64,000 nt of DNA from an uncultured Cetobacterium sp. (lineage in GTDB: Bacteria; Fusobacteriota; Fusobacteriia; Fusobacteriales; Fusobacteriaceae). Shown here piece after piece: positions 17,171-25,927 of this stretch. How positions within the stretch are numbered: the stretch's first letter is position 1; the number at the start of each line of letters is the position of its first letter. The notes below the pieces were generated by a model that worked only from the letters and a program-made list of their open reading frames with translations, had not been told where the DNA came from and ran no database searches. The stretch covers positions 1-64,000 of the forward strand of contig CAKOHT010000007.1 in assembly GCA_934085975.1 (NCBI GenBank). The letters run 5' to 3'. The translations under genes were made by a program, and so were the position numbers.

Positions 17171-18373
17171 TCAAATATTTTTGAAATATTCGTATAGTTT
17201 TAAATTTTCATTAAATTTTACTTCCTCTATTATGTAGTTTTCACCATAATTTTCCATATCTTCATACAATTTTTTCAAAGTGATTACTTCAATACTCATA
17301 GTAAGTTTATAACTTTTTTCATCTGTTGTTTCACACTCAGTTGCCAAAATATACCCCATTGTTTTTAGCATACCCAAAATATCTCTAGTAAACTCCATTG
17401 GAATTCTTAGTTTTTCGGATATTTCCATAGCTGATATAGCCTTATCATTTTTTAGATAGTTTTCCATTAACAGCAGTAATACTTGCTCAGTTACCCTATA
17501 CTTCGAAATAAAATTTATATTTTTTATTATTCCAATTTTTCCTAAGTTATCTCTATTTTGTAAAATATATGAAAAATGTGCTCCCAGTAAAATTAAAAAC
17601 CATACAATTTTTAACCATATTAAAGAAAGTAAAAGAACTGAAAAACTTCCATAAATCTTATTATATGTCGTTATTATTATCTGTAATTTTACTAAAAGCA
17701 TATTACTTTGATTCAATAAAAATGAAACTATAAAGCTACTCCAAATAGTTGGCACTAGATTCACCTTTGTATTTGGTAAAACTGTATAAAAAAATATAAA
17801 AAATATCCATAGAGCCAAATACGGTGCAATTAGTTGTATAATATAGTCACTATAAAATATATCAATTTTTAAACTAGTCAATATGTTGGCTCCAATAATA
17901 CTCACCGGCAACATTAGAAAAACGATAAAGTAGTCACTTATTTTTCTGAAAACACCTCTCGTTCGTCTAATTCCCCATATACTATTTAACGCCTTCTCAA
18001 TCACAGAAAACATTAATACTATAACCCAGCCTAACGATAGAAATCCAACTCCTGCAATTATTCCACTTCTTGTATTTTGCAATAAATTCTGAGTTGTTTC
18101 TAATATAAGACTTACAGTTTCTTCGTTAAGTGGCGAACTTTCTGTAAGCTCTTTAAGGTAATAGTTATCTATTCCAAACCATCTTCCTATACTAAATGCT
18201 ATTGCTAAAATTGGAATAAAAGATAATGTTGTAAAGTAACATAAGGTGTTAGCCCACAAATTTGAATTTGATCTCTTATAATTTTCTAAAGCTCCTTTCA
18301 TTTGATTATAAAAGTGAGTCAATTGTAACTCATTAATATAATTTCTTATTTTATTTATAAATTTTAAAATCAT
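17171..18373 (-). CDS. YihY/BrkB-family membrane protein with C-terminal winged-helix-like domain
   Basis: 400 residues. Residues about 30-285 hold six membrane segments of the YihY/UPF0761 family (once called RNase BN): SNLWANTLCYFTTLSFIPILA and IWLKIVWFLILLGAHFSY are characteristic. Residues about 295-400 look like a soluble winged-helix domain (AISAMEISEKLRIPMEFTRDIL). The function is unknown, and the old RNase assignment of the family is not supported. The ATG follows GGAGG. It is flanked by the candidate small RNA upstream and hutX downstream. Confidence 0.82.
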   Translation of the reverse strand: MILKFINKIRNYINELQLTHFYNQMKGALENYKRSNSNLWANTLCYFTTLSFIPILAIAFSIGRWFGIDNYYLKELTESSPLNEETVSLILETTQNLLQNTRSGIIAGVGFLSLGWVIVLMFSVIEKALNSIWGIRRTRGVFRKISDYFIVFLMLPVSIIGANILTSLKIDIFYSDYIIQLIAPYLALWIFFIFFYTVLPNTKVNLVPTIWSSFIVSFLLNQSNMLLVKLQIIITTYNKIYGSFSVLLLSLIWLKIVWFLILLGAHFSYILQNRDNLGKIGIIKNINFISKYRVTEQVLLLLMENYLKNDKAISAMEISEKLRIPMEFTRDILGMLKTMGYILATECETTDEKSYKLTMSIEVITLKKLYEDMENYGENYIIEEVKFNENLKLYEYFKNI

Positions 18374-18429
18374 CTCTCATCCTCCCAATCTATTCTTTTT
18401 CAATTTTACCATATTTCCTTTAATTAAGA

Positions 18430-18497
18430 AAATTAAAAGAACCTCCAAATAAGAGGTTCTTTTAACACGGGGGGATTATTTATTTTTATAACACTTT
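18430..18497 (-). ncRNA. Candidate small RNA with a C-rich seed
   Basis: On the minus strand a promoter (18504-18531) is followed about 24 bases into the transcript by UAAUCCCCCCGUG, an unpaired C-rich stretch, and then by a 13-base-pair hairpin (arms 18433-18445 and 18453-18465, seven-base loop) ending in a short U tract. The transcript would be about 68 bases long. There is no reading frame. The layout (promoter, short single-stranded seed, terminator) is that of a bacterial trans-acting small RNA. The alternative is that the hairpin is only the murP terminator. Confidence 0.5.
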
Positions 18498-18503
18498 TTC
18501 TTT

Positions 18504-18531
18504 ATCATATCTTTTAGACACAAACTTTCAA
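18504..18531 (-). promoter_or_regulatory. Promoter of the candidate small RNA
   Basis: Minus strand: -35 TTGAAA (18531-18526), 16-base spacer, -10 TATGAT (18509-18504). It lies inside the gap after murP and points away from murP toward the hairpin, with no protein gene for 130 bases. Confidence 0.55.
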
Positions 18532-18568
18532 GAAAAAGTTTTGAAGTTTTTTTAATTTTTTATCCCTA

Positions 18569-19255
18569 TTATACAGCTTCTTCTATATCCGTTGGAATTC
18601 CAAAGAAATATGTTATTATAAATCCAGCTACATAAGATATTCCTAGTCCAATTATATAGTAAAGAATTTTTCCTGGTACAACTAATGGAATTGCCGTTAT
18701 CCCAGATGGTCCAAACGCTATTGTTTGAACTTTCATCGCTGCTAAAAATGCTCCACCTAATCCACCAGCTATTGAAGCTGTTACAAATGGTTTTCCGAGT
18801 GGAAGTGTCACTCCATAAAGCATCGGCTCTCCAATTCCCAATATTGCAACTGGCATAGCAGCTTTTATGACATCTCTTAATTTTTTATTATGCTTTGCTT
18901 TTATATAGATTGCTGCTGCTCCACCAATTTGCCCTCCACCTGCCATACAAAGAATTGGAAATAGTGAAATACTTCCAAATTGTGTCAGTTGAACCATATA
19001 AAACGGTATCAATCCATGATGTAACCCTACCATCAATAGGGATAGGAAAGATGAAGCTAATATAAACCCACCTATTATTGCTATTGGTCCTTCACTCATT
19101 ATAAAAAATGAAAATATTTTTATAATTACATCTGAAGCCACTCCTGAAAAAGGCATTATTATAAATACTGTTAATGTTCCTACTATCAATATCGCCAGTG
19201 TTGGCGTTATAATTGAATCCAAAAAATCTGGTATAATTTTTCTAAGCTGTTTCAA
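18569..19255 (-). CDS. murP: MurP C-terminal half (PTS EIIC), separated by a frameshift
   Basis: Encodes the rear part of the EIIC membrane domain of a glucose-superfamily PTS permease: LRKIIPDFLDSIITPT is an internal EIIC motif and is never a natural protein start. Later motifs GLHHGLIPFYMVQL and AILGIGEPMLYGVTLPLGKPF are intact. The only available start is a TTG without a proper site. It overlaps the upstream half by 14 bases in another frame. Read with the other half it gives a protein of about 464 residues, close to MurP. Confidence 0.8.
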   Translation of the reverse strand: MKQLRKIIPDFLDSIITPTLAILIVGTLTVFIIMPFSGVASDVIIKIFSFFIMSEGPIAIIGGFILASSFLSLLMVGLHHGLIPFYMVQLTQFGSISLFPILCMAGGGQIGGAAAIYIKAKHNKKLRDVIKAAMPVAILGIGEPMLYGVTLPLGKPFVTASIAGGLGGAFLAAMKVQTIAFGPSGITAIPLVVPGKILYYIIGLGISYVAGFIITYFFGIPTDIEEAV

Positions 19256-19961
19256 CCCAAGCTAGAATTGCAACACCCATTATCACCCCTATAATTCCAC
19301 CTTTTCCTGGAATTAAAATACTGCTCAGTGGTACTTCTGCATTATACAAACCTAAAGCTTTTGAAAATATATTTATATTTGAACTTATCGTTATCGCTCC
19401 AATAATTCCACCTAGAGCAGGTGTCGCTCCAAATTCATTAGCTGAGTTTACACCTACAAATATTGCAAAATATGCAAATAGTCCATTTCCTAAAGTTTGA
19501 AAAAAAGTTATCCACATAGGCATATCTTTTATTCCCTCTGCTGTATACACATTTTGAAAATATCCTGCTATTCCATTTAAAAGTCCCGCCCCTATTATAG
19601 CTGGAATTAATGGAATAAATATATTTGCTAATCTTCTTAATACTGAAGAGAATTTACTTTGCTTCGACTTTACACTCTCTTTTGTTTTTTTCCATTCATC
19701 ATTACTAGCTGATATTTCTCCACAAAGTTTTTTCATTTCATCTGCTATTTTTTTACTTTTTCCTGGTCCTACAACTACTTGAATAGTATCATCTTTTATT
19801 ACTTTTATAACTCCTGGAATTTCATCCAAACTTTTAAAATCTACTTTATCGTTATCCTTAACAGAAACTCTTACTCTTGTCATACAATTATTTATAACTA
19901 CTATATTATCTTTTGACCCCAATTTTTCAATTATCTCTCTTGCAATTGATTGATTATCCAT
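19242..19961 (-). CDS. murP: MurP N-terminal half (PTS EIIB and start of EIIC)
   Basis: PTS permease for N-acetylmuramic acid, which imports the sugar and phosphorylates it to MurNAc-6-phosphate. EIIB lies at about residues 1-85 with the phosphorylated Cys26 in NNCMTRVRV; the first membrane segments of EIIC follow (LANIFIPLIPAIIGAGLLNGI). The frame ends at GVAILAWVETA in mid-domain, where one surplus base (or two missing) separates it from the rest of EIIC. Neither EIIA nor the other half is fused, so EIIA must come from elsewhere. Assignment to MurNAc rests on the adjacent murQ and murR. Confidence 0.85.
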   Translation of the reverse strand: MDNQSIAREIIEKLGSKDNIVVINNCMTRVRVSVKDNDKVDFKSLDEIPGVIKVIKDDTIQVVVGPGKSKKIADEMKKLCGEISASNDEWKKTKESVKSKQSKFSSVLRRLANIFIPLIPAIIGAGLLNGIAGYFQNVYTAEGIKDMPMWITFFQTLGNGLFAYFAIFVGVNSANEFGATPALGGIIGAITISSNINIFSKALGLYNAEVPLSSILIPGKGGIIGVIMGVAILAWVETA

Positions 19962-19979
19962 TTTACTCTCCCCTTGATA

Positions 19980-20876
19980 TTATTTTATTGCTTCTCTTAT
20001 AAAACCTTTAGATTCATTTAATCTTTCTAATGCTTCTTCTTTATTACATTTTAATAAAACCATTACAATTGCTACTTTTACTTGATTATTAGCTTTTTCT
20101 AATGCTTCTTGAGCGACTTCATAACTACACCCTGTTATTTGCATTACGTTATTTTTTGCTCTCTCCTGCAACTTTATGTTAGTAATTTTCAAATCTACCA
20201 TTAAATTTTCATAAACTTTTCCTATCCCTGTCATTGAAGCAGTACTAATCATATTTAAAATTAATTTTTGAGCTGTCCCTGCTTTCATTCTTGTAGACCC
20301 TGTTAAAACTTCAGGACCTACTTCTACCTCTATTGCCACATCTGCTATCTCTCCAATTTTACTTCTCTTATTACACGCAATTGCTATTGTTTTACAACCT
20401 AACTTTTTTGCATATTCAATTCCACCTATTACATACGGTGTTCTTCCTGAAGCTGCTATTCCACAAACTATATCATTCGATTTTAATTCTATTCCATCTA
20501 ATTCTTCTACGGCTAACTCCTTAGAATCTTCAGCCCCTTCCTGTGCTTCTATAAAGGCTTTTTCCCCTCCTGCTATCAGTCCCATCACCTTTGTCTTATC
20601 TACACCAAATGTTGGTGGACATTCAACAGCATCTAAAACTCCCAATCTTCCACTTGTTCCAGCTCCCATATATATCAGTCTTCCACCATTATTAAAAGCT
20701 CCAATAACTAGCTCCACTGCTTTTTCAATCTTTGGAATAACTTCCTGAACACTTTCAGGAACTCTTTTATCCTCTTCATTTATAAGCATTAAAATCTCTT
20801 TTACACCCATGCTATCCATTCTCATGCTTTTTACATTTCTCGTTTCTGTCATTTTTCCTTCTAATATCTTTTCCAT
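19980..20876 (-). CDS. murQ: N-acetylmuramic acid 6-phosphate etherase
   Basis: Cytosolic SIS-domain enzyme that removes the lactyl ether from MurNAc-6-phosphate, giving GlcNAc-6-phosphate and lactate. 298 residues, the normal length. Family motifs are clear: GRLIYMGAGTSGRLGVLDA, VIGGEKAF-like VMGLIAGGEKAF, GIAASGRTPYVIGG and GSTRMKAGTAQK. Its ATG directly follows the murR stop. With murP it forms the MurNAc recycling or scavenging route. Confidence 0.95.
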   Translation of the reverse strand: MEKILEGKMTETRNVKSMRMDSMGVKEILMLINEEDKRVPESVQEVIPKIEKAVELVIGAFNNGGRLIYMGAGTSGRLGVLDAVECPPTFGVDKTKVMGLIAGGEKAFIEAQEGAEDSKELAVEELDGIELKSNDIVCGIAASGRTPYVIGGIEYAKKLGCKTIAIACNKRSKIGEIADVAIEVEVGPEVLTGSTRMKAGTAQKLILNMISTASMTGIGKVYENLMVDLKITNIKLQERAKNNVMQITGCSYEVAQEALEKANNQVKVAIVMVLLKCNKEEALERLNESKGFIREAIK

Positions 20877-21725
20877 TTATTTCTCCACCCATCCCACTAT
20901 TTTTTTACTTCTATCTATGTATTCTTTTACTTTTTTATAATCTTTTTGCATCAATCTTAGAAAAATACTATCCAATATTATCATTTGCGCCATTCTCGAT
21001 GAAATTGCTGAACTTCTTAATATACTTTCTTTGGAAACAACACCAATATTATAATCACTCAAGGAGGAAAGCGTATTTTTACCAATTGAAGTTATTGAAA
21101 TAACACAGATATTCATCTCCTTAGCTATACCTACAACATCTAAAATTTCTTGGGTTTCTCCTCTATGAGAGATTGCTATAATTAAATCATTAACGTCCAT
21201 TGTTGAAAGTTTCATAAGTTGCATTTGCTTACTTTCATAGTGAACTGTATCTATTTTTATCTTCATCAATTTTAGCTCCAAATCTCTAGCTACAATTGAT
21301 GACATTCCCGTACCTATTATCAAAATACGACCACTTTCTCTTATTTTTTCTATGATAGTTTCAAAGTTTTTATAATCAATCACTGCTACAGTAGTATTTA
21401 AAGCTTCTACAGTTTCTGCTAATGTTTTTTTGGTTACCTCCTCCAAAGAATCTTCTAAATCTATTTCGCTATGAATTTTATTTTTTAATAAACTTTTTTT
21501 ATGTCCCAAATCCCTTTCTAACTGCAACTTAAATGCTACGTATCCTGAAAAACCTATTTTTTTTATAAATTTTATAATAGATGATTGACTTACTCCAATT
21601 TTTTTAGCTAGTTCCGTTGAAGTTATTTCTCCTATTATTTTTTTATTTTTAATCACATACATTGCAATCATTTTTTCACTTTCAGATAAATTATTTTCCA
21701 AACTTTTTATAATATTTTCAATCAT
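20877..21725 (-). CDS. murR: RpiR-family regulator, probable MurR
   Basis: 282-residue transcription factor: an N-terminal RpiR helix-turn-helix (TSTELAKKIGVSQSSIIKFIKKIGF) and a C-terminal SIS sugar-phosphate-binding domain (ILIIGTGMSSIVARDLE, DLIIAISHRGETQEIL). In E. coli MurR represses murQP and responds to MurNAc-6-phosphate; the same is inferred here from gene order. A TTG five codons upstream is open, but AAAGGTGG lies just before this ATG. An inverted repeat at 21801-21829 may be its operator. Confidence 0.85.
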   Translation of the reverse strand: MIENIIKSLENNLSESEKMIAMYVIKNKKIIGEITSTELAKKIGVSQSSIIKFIKKIGFSGYVAFKLQLERDLGHKKSLLKNKIHSEIDLEDSLEEVTKKTLAETVEALNTTVAVIDYKNFETIIEKIRESGRILIIGTGMSSIVARDLELKLMKIKIDTVHYESKQMQLMKLSTMDVNDLIIAISHRGETQEILDVVGIAKEMNICVISITSIGKNTLSSLSDYNIGVVSKESILRSSAISSRMAQMIILDSIFLRLMQKDYKKVKEYIDRSKKIVGWVEK

Positions 21726-21800
21726 ATATCCACCTTTCAAAACATATATTACAGTATTTATATTCCAAAATCAAGAATTTTTTATTTTTATTATATAAAA

Positions 21801-21829
21801 AACTTAAGAATATTTTATTCTTACTTAAA
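21801..21829. promoter_or_regulatory. Inverted repeat upstream of murR, possible MurR operator
   Basis: AAGAAT and ATTCTT form a perfect core around a five-base centre, with near-symmetric flanks (AACTT left, CTTAAA right). It lies 76 bases upstream of the murR ATG and is the only strong dyad there besides the citF terminator. A TATAAT-like hexamer on the minus strand at 21795-21790 sits just downstream. Confidence 0.35.
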
Positions 21830-21830
21830 C

Positions 21831-21857
21831 AAAAAAAGTGGAGAAATATTCTCCACT
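21831..21857 (-). terminator. Terminator of the glutamate fermentation operon
   Basis: Minus strand: AGTGGAGAA and TTCTCCACT with a three-base loop, followed by at least six T. It lies seven bases after the citF stop. Confidence 0.9.
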
Positions 21858-21863
21858 AAAATA

Positions 21864-23402
21864 CTATTTTATTTTCTTGATTGTATCTATGACAGTTCCA
21901 TCTCTATATTCAACAACTGCAACTATTTCATCTTCAAACTCAACATCATTTTCTTGTCCAGTCATTCCTCTAGCAATATCTCTTAACTCTTCTATCGTCT
22001 TTATCGGAAGTTTTGAATTTTTAAACTTTTCTAACAAACCTTTTCTTAAAGGATTTATAGCTATTCCCCTTTCTGTCACAAGAATGTCAACTGTTTCCCC
22101 TGGTGTAGTCAATGTTGTGACTTTATCTTTTACAACAGATATCCTTGAATTAACTAGTTGTGATACTATTATACATAATTTCGAACCTGCCGCAGTATCA
22201 GAGTGACCACCTGATCCTCCCATTATAACTCCATTAGATCCTGTTGTTACATTCACATTAAAGTTTGTATCAATCTCTGTTGCTCCCAAAATAACAACAT
22301 CTAATTTGTTTACAACGGATCCTTTGTTATTTGCATTCGCATACATTGATGCTGACATTGTTATATGTGCCGGATTTTCTTTAGCTGATTTTATAGCATC
22401 TAAATCAAAACATTGAACATCAAACAAAGCTTTGAACAACCCCTCTTTATACATATCGACAATATACCCTGTTATTCCTCCAGATGCAAAACTTCCACAA
22501 ATTTCCCTTTGTTTCATTATATCTTTTAACTGTGCCGCTACAGCTAGAGAAATCCCTCCTGCACCAGTTTGAAAACTCATACCATTTTTTAAATATCCAG
22601 ATTCTTCAATAAATTTCGCTGTTAAATCTGCCACTTTTAATCCAATTGGATTTTTAGTTATTTGGGTTGTTCCTGACACAATTCCTTTTGGATCTCCTAT
22701 TGCATCTACAACTAAAACATAATCCACTAAAGTTTGGTTTATTTCAATTGTTGTGTTTGGATATTCAACTAAGTTATCTGTTATGGCTACAACTATATTT
22801 GCTAACTCAGCATCTGTATGAGCATATCCTAATGCTCCACAAGCTGATTTTCCATCTACACCATTTATATTTCCATATTCATCACTCGTAGGAGCTGCCA
22901 TAAATGCAATATCAATAGTTCTCTCTCCTGATTCAAATATTCTTGCTCTTCCACCATGTGTATGCATTATAGCAGGTTTTTTTAACTTTCCTTGAGATAT
23001 AGCTTCAGCCACTGGTCCAGATATATACGCTGCATATATTTGAGTTACTACCTTATCTTCTATCATTTTTACTAAGCCTTTATGACAAGGGAATATCGAA
23101 CTTGCTGCTATCGTTACATCTTTATACCCTCTTTTCGCAATCTCCTCCATTACCATATTTAAAACAAAATCCCCATTTCTTAAGTGGTGATGAAATGAAA
23201 CTACCATCCCATCTTTCAATGGTAATTTATCCATTAATTTACTTAAATCCATATGTAATTTTGAATCTTGAGAAGATATAGTTTTAAATTTAAAATCCTT
23301 TTTTATCACTCCATCTTTATTTGAAAGATATCCTTTGTATTGTTTTACTTCTCCATACCCTTCTATAAATTCAGGAATTTCTCTTCCTAAAATATTTTTC
23401 AT
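21864..23402 (-). CDS. citF: Citrate/citramalate lyase alpha subunit (CoA-transferase)
   Basis: 512-residue CitF-type subunit, which transfers the acyl-carrier prosthetic group from its acetyl thioester to the substrate. The CoA-transferase fold is seen through MHTHGGRARIFESGER, GGSGGHSDTAAGSKL near residue 405 and PGETVDILVTERGIAINP near the C-terminus. The sequence does not separate citrate lyase from citramalate lyase; the position at the end of a glutamate mutase-methylaspartase operon points to citramalate, yielding acetate and pyruvate. The usual partners citC, citX and citG are not in this cluster. Confidence 0.92.
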   Translation of the reverse strand: MKNILGREIPEFIEGYGEVKQYKGYLSNKDGVIKKDFKFKTISSQDSKLHMDLSKLMDKLPLKDGMVVSFHHHLRNGDFVLNMVMEEIAKRGYKDVTIAASSIFPCHKGLVKMIEDKVVTQIYAAYISGPVAEAISQGKLKKPAIMHTHGGRARIFESGERTIDIAFMAAPTSDEYGNINGVDGKSACGALGYAHTDAELANIVVAITDNLVEYPNTTIEINQTLVDYVLVVDAIGDPKGIVSGTTQITKNPIGLKVADLTAKFIEESGYLKNGMSFQTGAGGISLAVAAQLKDIMKQREICGSFASGGITGYIVDMYKEGLFKALFDVQCFDLDAIKSAKENPAHITMSASMYANANNKGSVVNKLDVVILGATEIDTNFNVNVTTGSNGVIMGGSGGHSDTAAGSKLCIIVSQLVNSRISVVKDKVTTLTTPGETVDILVTERGIAINPLRKGLLEKFKNSKLPIKTIEELRDIARGMTGQENDVEFEDEIVAVVEYRDGTVIDTIKKIK

Positions 23403-23421
23403 TAGAACACCTCACTCTAAA

Positions 23422-24294
23422 TTAATCTAATAATCCAATCATTTCAGCAATTTCTAAAGTCTGGATAGCTCTATTTATAATTGGAAGGTCAACCATCTTT
23501 CCATCTAAAGAGAACACTCCTAGCCCTTCTTTTTCTGCTTCTTCTTTTGCTGCCATAACTCTTAAAGCATGACTTATCTCCTGCTTTGTTGGAGAATACA
23601 CTTCATGAATTGTATCTATTTGCCTTGGATTTATAGCTAACTTTCCAGAGAATCCTAACATCTTAGCTTTTCTCGAATCTTCTGCTAATCCCACATAGTC
23701 ATTTGTATCTGTAAAAGGTGTATCTATTGCGTCTACCTTCAATGCCTTACAAGCGTTTACAACCTTTGTTCTGGCATAGAATAACTCCTCTGAATCCTTT
23801 GTTCTCTTCACTGCTAAATCTGCTGCTAAGTCTTCTCCACCTAGTAAAACAGCTTGAATTCTTTTAGAAGATTTTATTGTTTCATAAACAGTTTCCACTC
23901 CATAAGCTGTTTCTACTAAAGCATGAACTTTTATAGTTCCTACCTCAATACCTTCCTGCTCCTCAATTCTTTCTAGCTCTTTTTCCAAAATTGCCATATC
24001 TTCTGGAGTAGCCTTTGGAAGCAATATTGCATCTGGCTTTAGTCTAGCCATCTTATCTATATCTGTCATCGCAAATGGAGATGATAATGGATTTATTCTT
24101 ATCACAACCTCTGTATCTCCATAACTCATTGTTCTCATAGCTTCTGTTACTAATATTCTTGCTGCATCTTTTTCTGTTAGAGCAACTGCATCTTCTAAAT
24201 CAAATATTACTGAATCCGCTCCAAATGTATCTGCTGTTTGTAGCATTCCTGGGTTATTTCCAGGCATAAATAACATTGTTCTTCTTAATTTCAC
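23422..24294 (-). CDS. citE: Citrate/citramalate lyase beta subunit
   Basis: 290-residue CitE-family TIM-barrel lyase that cleaves the acyl-ACP intermediate, here probably (3S)-citramalyl-ACP to acetyl-ACP plus pyruvate. The opening LRRTMLFMPGNNPGML, then DSVIFDLEDAV and LLGGEDLAADL, are classic motifs with acidic Mg ligands. The start is a GTG following GAGGTG. It is 19 bases before citF, in the same transcript. Confidence 0.92.
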   Translation of the reverse strand: MKLRRTMLFMPGNNPGMLQTADTFGADSVIFDLEDAVALTEKDAARILVTEAMRTMSYGDTEVVIRINPLSSPFAMTDIDKMARLKPDAILLPKATPEDMAILEKELERIEEQEGIEVGTIKVHALVETAYGVETVYETIKSSKRIQAVLLGGEDLAADLAVKRTKDSEELFYARTKVVNACKALKVDAIDTPFTDTNDYVGLAEDSRKAKMLGFSGKLAINPRQIDTIHEVYSPTKQEISHALRVMAAKEEAEKEGLGVFSLDGKMVDLPIINRAIQTLEIAEMIGLLD

Positions 24295-24321
24295 ATTAAC
24301 ACCTCACCTTAAAAGGAATAT

Positions 24322-24582
24322 TTAACAACCTCTTTTAACAGCTCCCTCAATTCTAGCTCTTATTGTATAATCTAAAGCCCCTTTATCTTGAGCTTTCACT
24401 AAAATTGAAGTAATTCCCATCTCTTTTAACTTCTCTTCAATAACCATCTTTATATGATTTCCAAATTGCTTTTCTACAACACTTTCTAACTCAATATCTA
24501 TTCCATTTTCACTTGGAGTTAACATTATAAATATATCATTAGACTCCAGTGTTCCACATTTAGCGGGTTTATTTATTGTCAT
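24322..24582 (-). CDS. citD: Citrate/citramalate lyase acyl carrier protein (gamma subunit)
   Basis: 86-residue carrier that holds the phosphoribosyl-dephospho-CoA group. The attachment Ser lies in GTLESND and is residue 14 from this ATG, the same position as in Klebsiella CitD. GAGGTG lies six bases upstream of the ATG; a GTG three codons earlier would overlap that site. First of the three lyase genes, downstream of mal after an intergenic hairpin. Confidence 0.93.
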   Translation of the reverse strand: MTINKPAKCGTLESNDIFIMLTPSENGIDIELESVVEKQFGNHIKMVIEEKLKEMGITSILVKAQDKGALDYTIRARIEGAVKRGC

Positions 24583-24617
24583 TCTATTCACCTCTTAGAA
24601 TTTTCTATAAAATTAAA

Positions 24618-24646
24618 GGAAAAGGTAGGAGACCCCCACCTTTTCC
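24618..24646 (-). promoter_or_regulatory. Intergenic hairpin between mal and citD
   Basis: GGAAAAGGT and ACCTTTTCC enclose an 11-base loop that can pair further (GG with CC). On the coding strand it is followed by TTTAATTTTA, a broken T run, so it may be a partial terminator that lowers citDEF expression or protects the 3' end of upstream mRNA. Confidence 0.55.
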
Positions 24647-24662
24647 CAGAATTAAAAGTCTA

Positions 24663-25904
24663 TTACTTTCTTCTGTTTACTAAAGCTTCTACTCTGCTCA
24701 TTTCGTTGAATACGATCATGTATCCTTCGTCAACTCCCATTCCAGGTTTTGCTAAAACTTGAAGAGCTCCACATGCCATAGCTATGTTAGTAGTAACTTC
24801 AGCTGATCTGTTAGTCTCGTTACAAGTTCCTCCACAGTAAGAACCAATTCCTACTTTGTTACAGTAAAGAATTGCATCAGCTATGTTATTTACCCCTCCT
24901 AAATCTGGAGTTTTTATTTGAACTACGTGTCCAGCCTTAGCATCAGCAAAAGCTGCTATATCCTCATAAGTGTTACACCACTCATCAGCAACTAACTCGA
25001 TTCCCATGTTTCTTCTATCCACTTCAGCTGTCAATGCCGCTAAAGCTTCAATTTGTTTATCTCTATCCTCTACGTCCATAGGACCTTCAATTCTTAATTT
25101 AAAAGGTCTTGCCGCATCCACTAATGTCTGTAAGTAGTCTGCCATTTTTATTGTATCACAATCAAATGCAGCTCCAATTGTTCCGTATACATCTATATGT
25201 AAAATAGGCGTGTAATCATCTGAATCTCTTAAGTGAATTATTCTATCTCTTAACCATCCAACATACTCAAGTAGTAACTCTCCATTTTTACCTAATTTTG
25301 TTTCTACATGATTTATCAAAGCGTGTGGTAAAACATCAGCAGATTTTATAATCATTTTGTCTGCATTCTCATATCTGTTATCTCCTGATTGAGTGAATAT
25401 AGGTCTTTTTGAAATCTCTAAACCTGTATTATAGTCTTTTTGAATAACTTCAGCCATAGTCACTTTTCTAGCTTTTGCTACAGCATCTAATAAAGCCTGA
25501 GTAATCCCATATCTTATAGCAGTATGCAATCTTTTTCCATCTAGTAACATTCCGTCAAACTCTTCAGCTAACGATTTAAAATTATCTAACTCTTTTCCGA
25601 TTAACTTTGGAGCAATTTCTTTTTCAATTACTGGAATAAAATCTTTAGCTAAGAATAACGGATCTCTTCCACCCGCACCTGAATATTGCACTGCTGCACA
25701 ATCTCCAAACGCCACTTGACCATCTTCTAATATTAATTGTACAGAGATTGCTTCTCCAGCTTGTCTAATTGAAGTAAATCCTTCTGTTACTGGCTCCCCT
25801 ACATAAGCAAACCCATCATGTCCTGCTCCATTTTTTATAGCTCTTTGGTCATCAAAATAGAAACCTGTTTTTCCTGCTGAACATACTACATCAACTATTC
25901 TCAT
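24663..25904 (-). CDS. mal: Methylaspartate ammonia-lyase
   Basis: Enolase-superfamily enzyme that removes ammonia from (2S,3S)-3-methylaspartate to give mesaconate, the second step of methylaspartate glutamate fermentation. 413 residues, identical in length to the Clostridium tetanomorphum enzyme. Catalytic residues fall at the same numbers: His194, Lys331 in QIKTPDLGG, and Mg ligands Asp238, Glu273 and Asp307. It follows glmE in the same direction and is flanked by two hairpins. Confidence 0.97.
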   Translation of the reverse strand: MRIVDVVCSAGKTGFYFDDQRAIKNGAGHDGFAYVGEPVTEGFTSIRQAGEAISVQLILEDGQVAFGDCAAVQYSGAGGRDPLFLAKDFIPVIEKEIAPKLIGKELDNFKSLAEEFDGMLLDGKRLHTAIRYGITQALLDAVAKARKVTMAEVIQKDYNTGLEISKRPIFTQSGDNRYENADKMIIKSADVLPHALINHVETKLGKNGELLLEYVGWLRDRIIHLRDSDDYTPILHIDVYGTIGAAFDCDTIKMADYLQTLVDAARPFKLRIEGPMDVEDRDKQIEALAALTAEVDRRNMGIELVADEWCNTYEDIAAFADAKAGHVVQIKTPDLGGVNNIADAILYCNKVGIGSYCGGTCNETNRSAEVTTNIAMACGALQVLAKPGMGVDEGYMIVFNEMSRVEALVNRRK

Positions 25905-25927
25905 TTTAATTCCTCCTGATTTTTACG

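Noticed and set aside
18465..18480. GGGGGGATT on the plus strand as a ribosome binding site of a small rightward gene
   Set aside because: No start codon at proper spacing leads to a meaningful frame; the complementary strand reading as a small RNA fits better.
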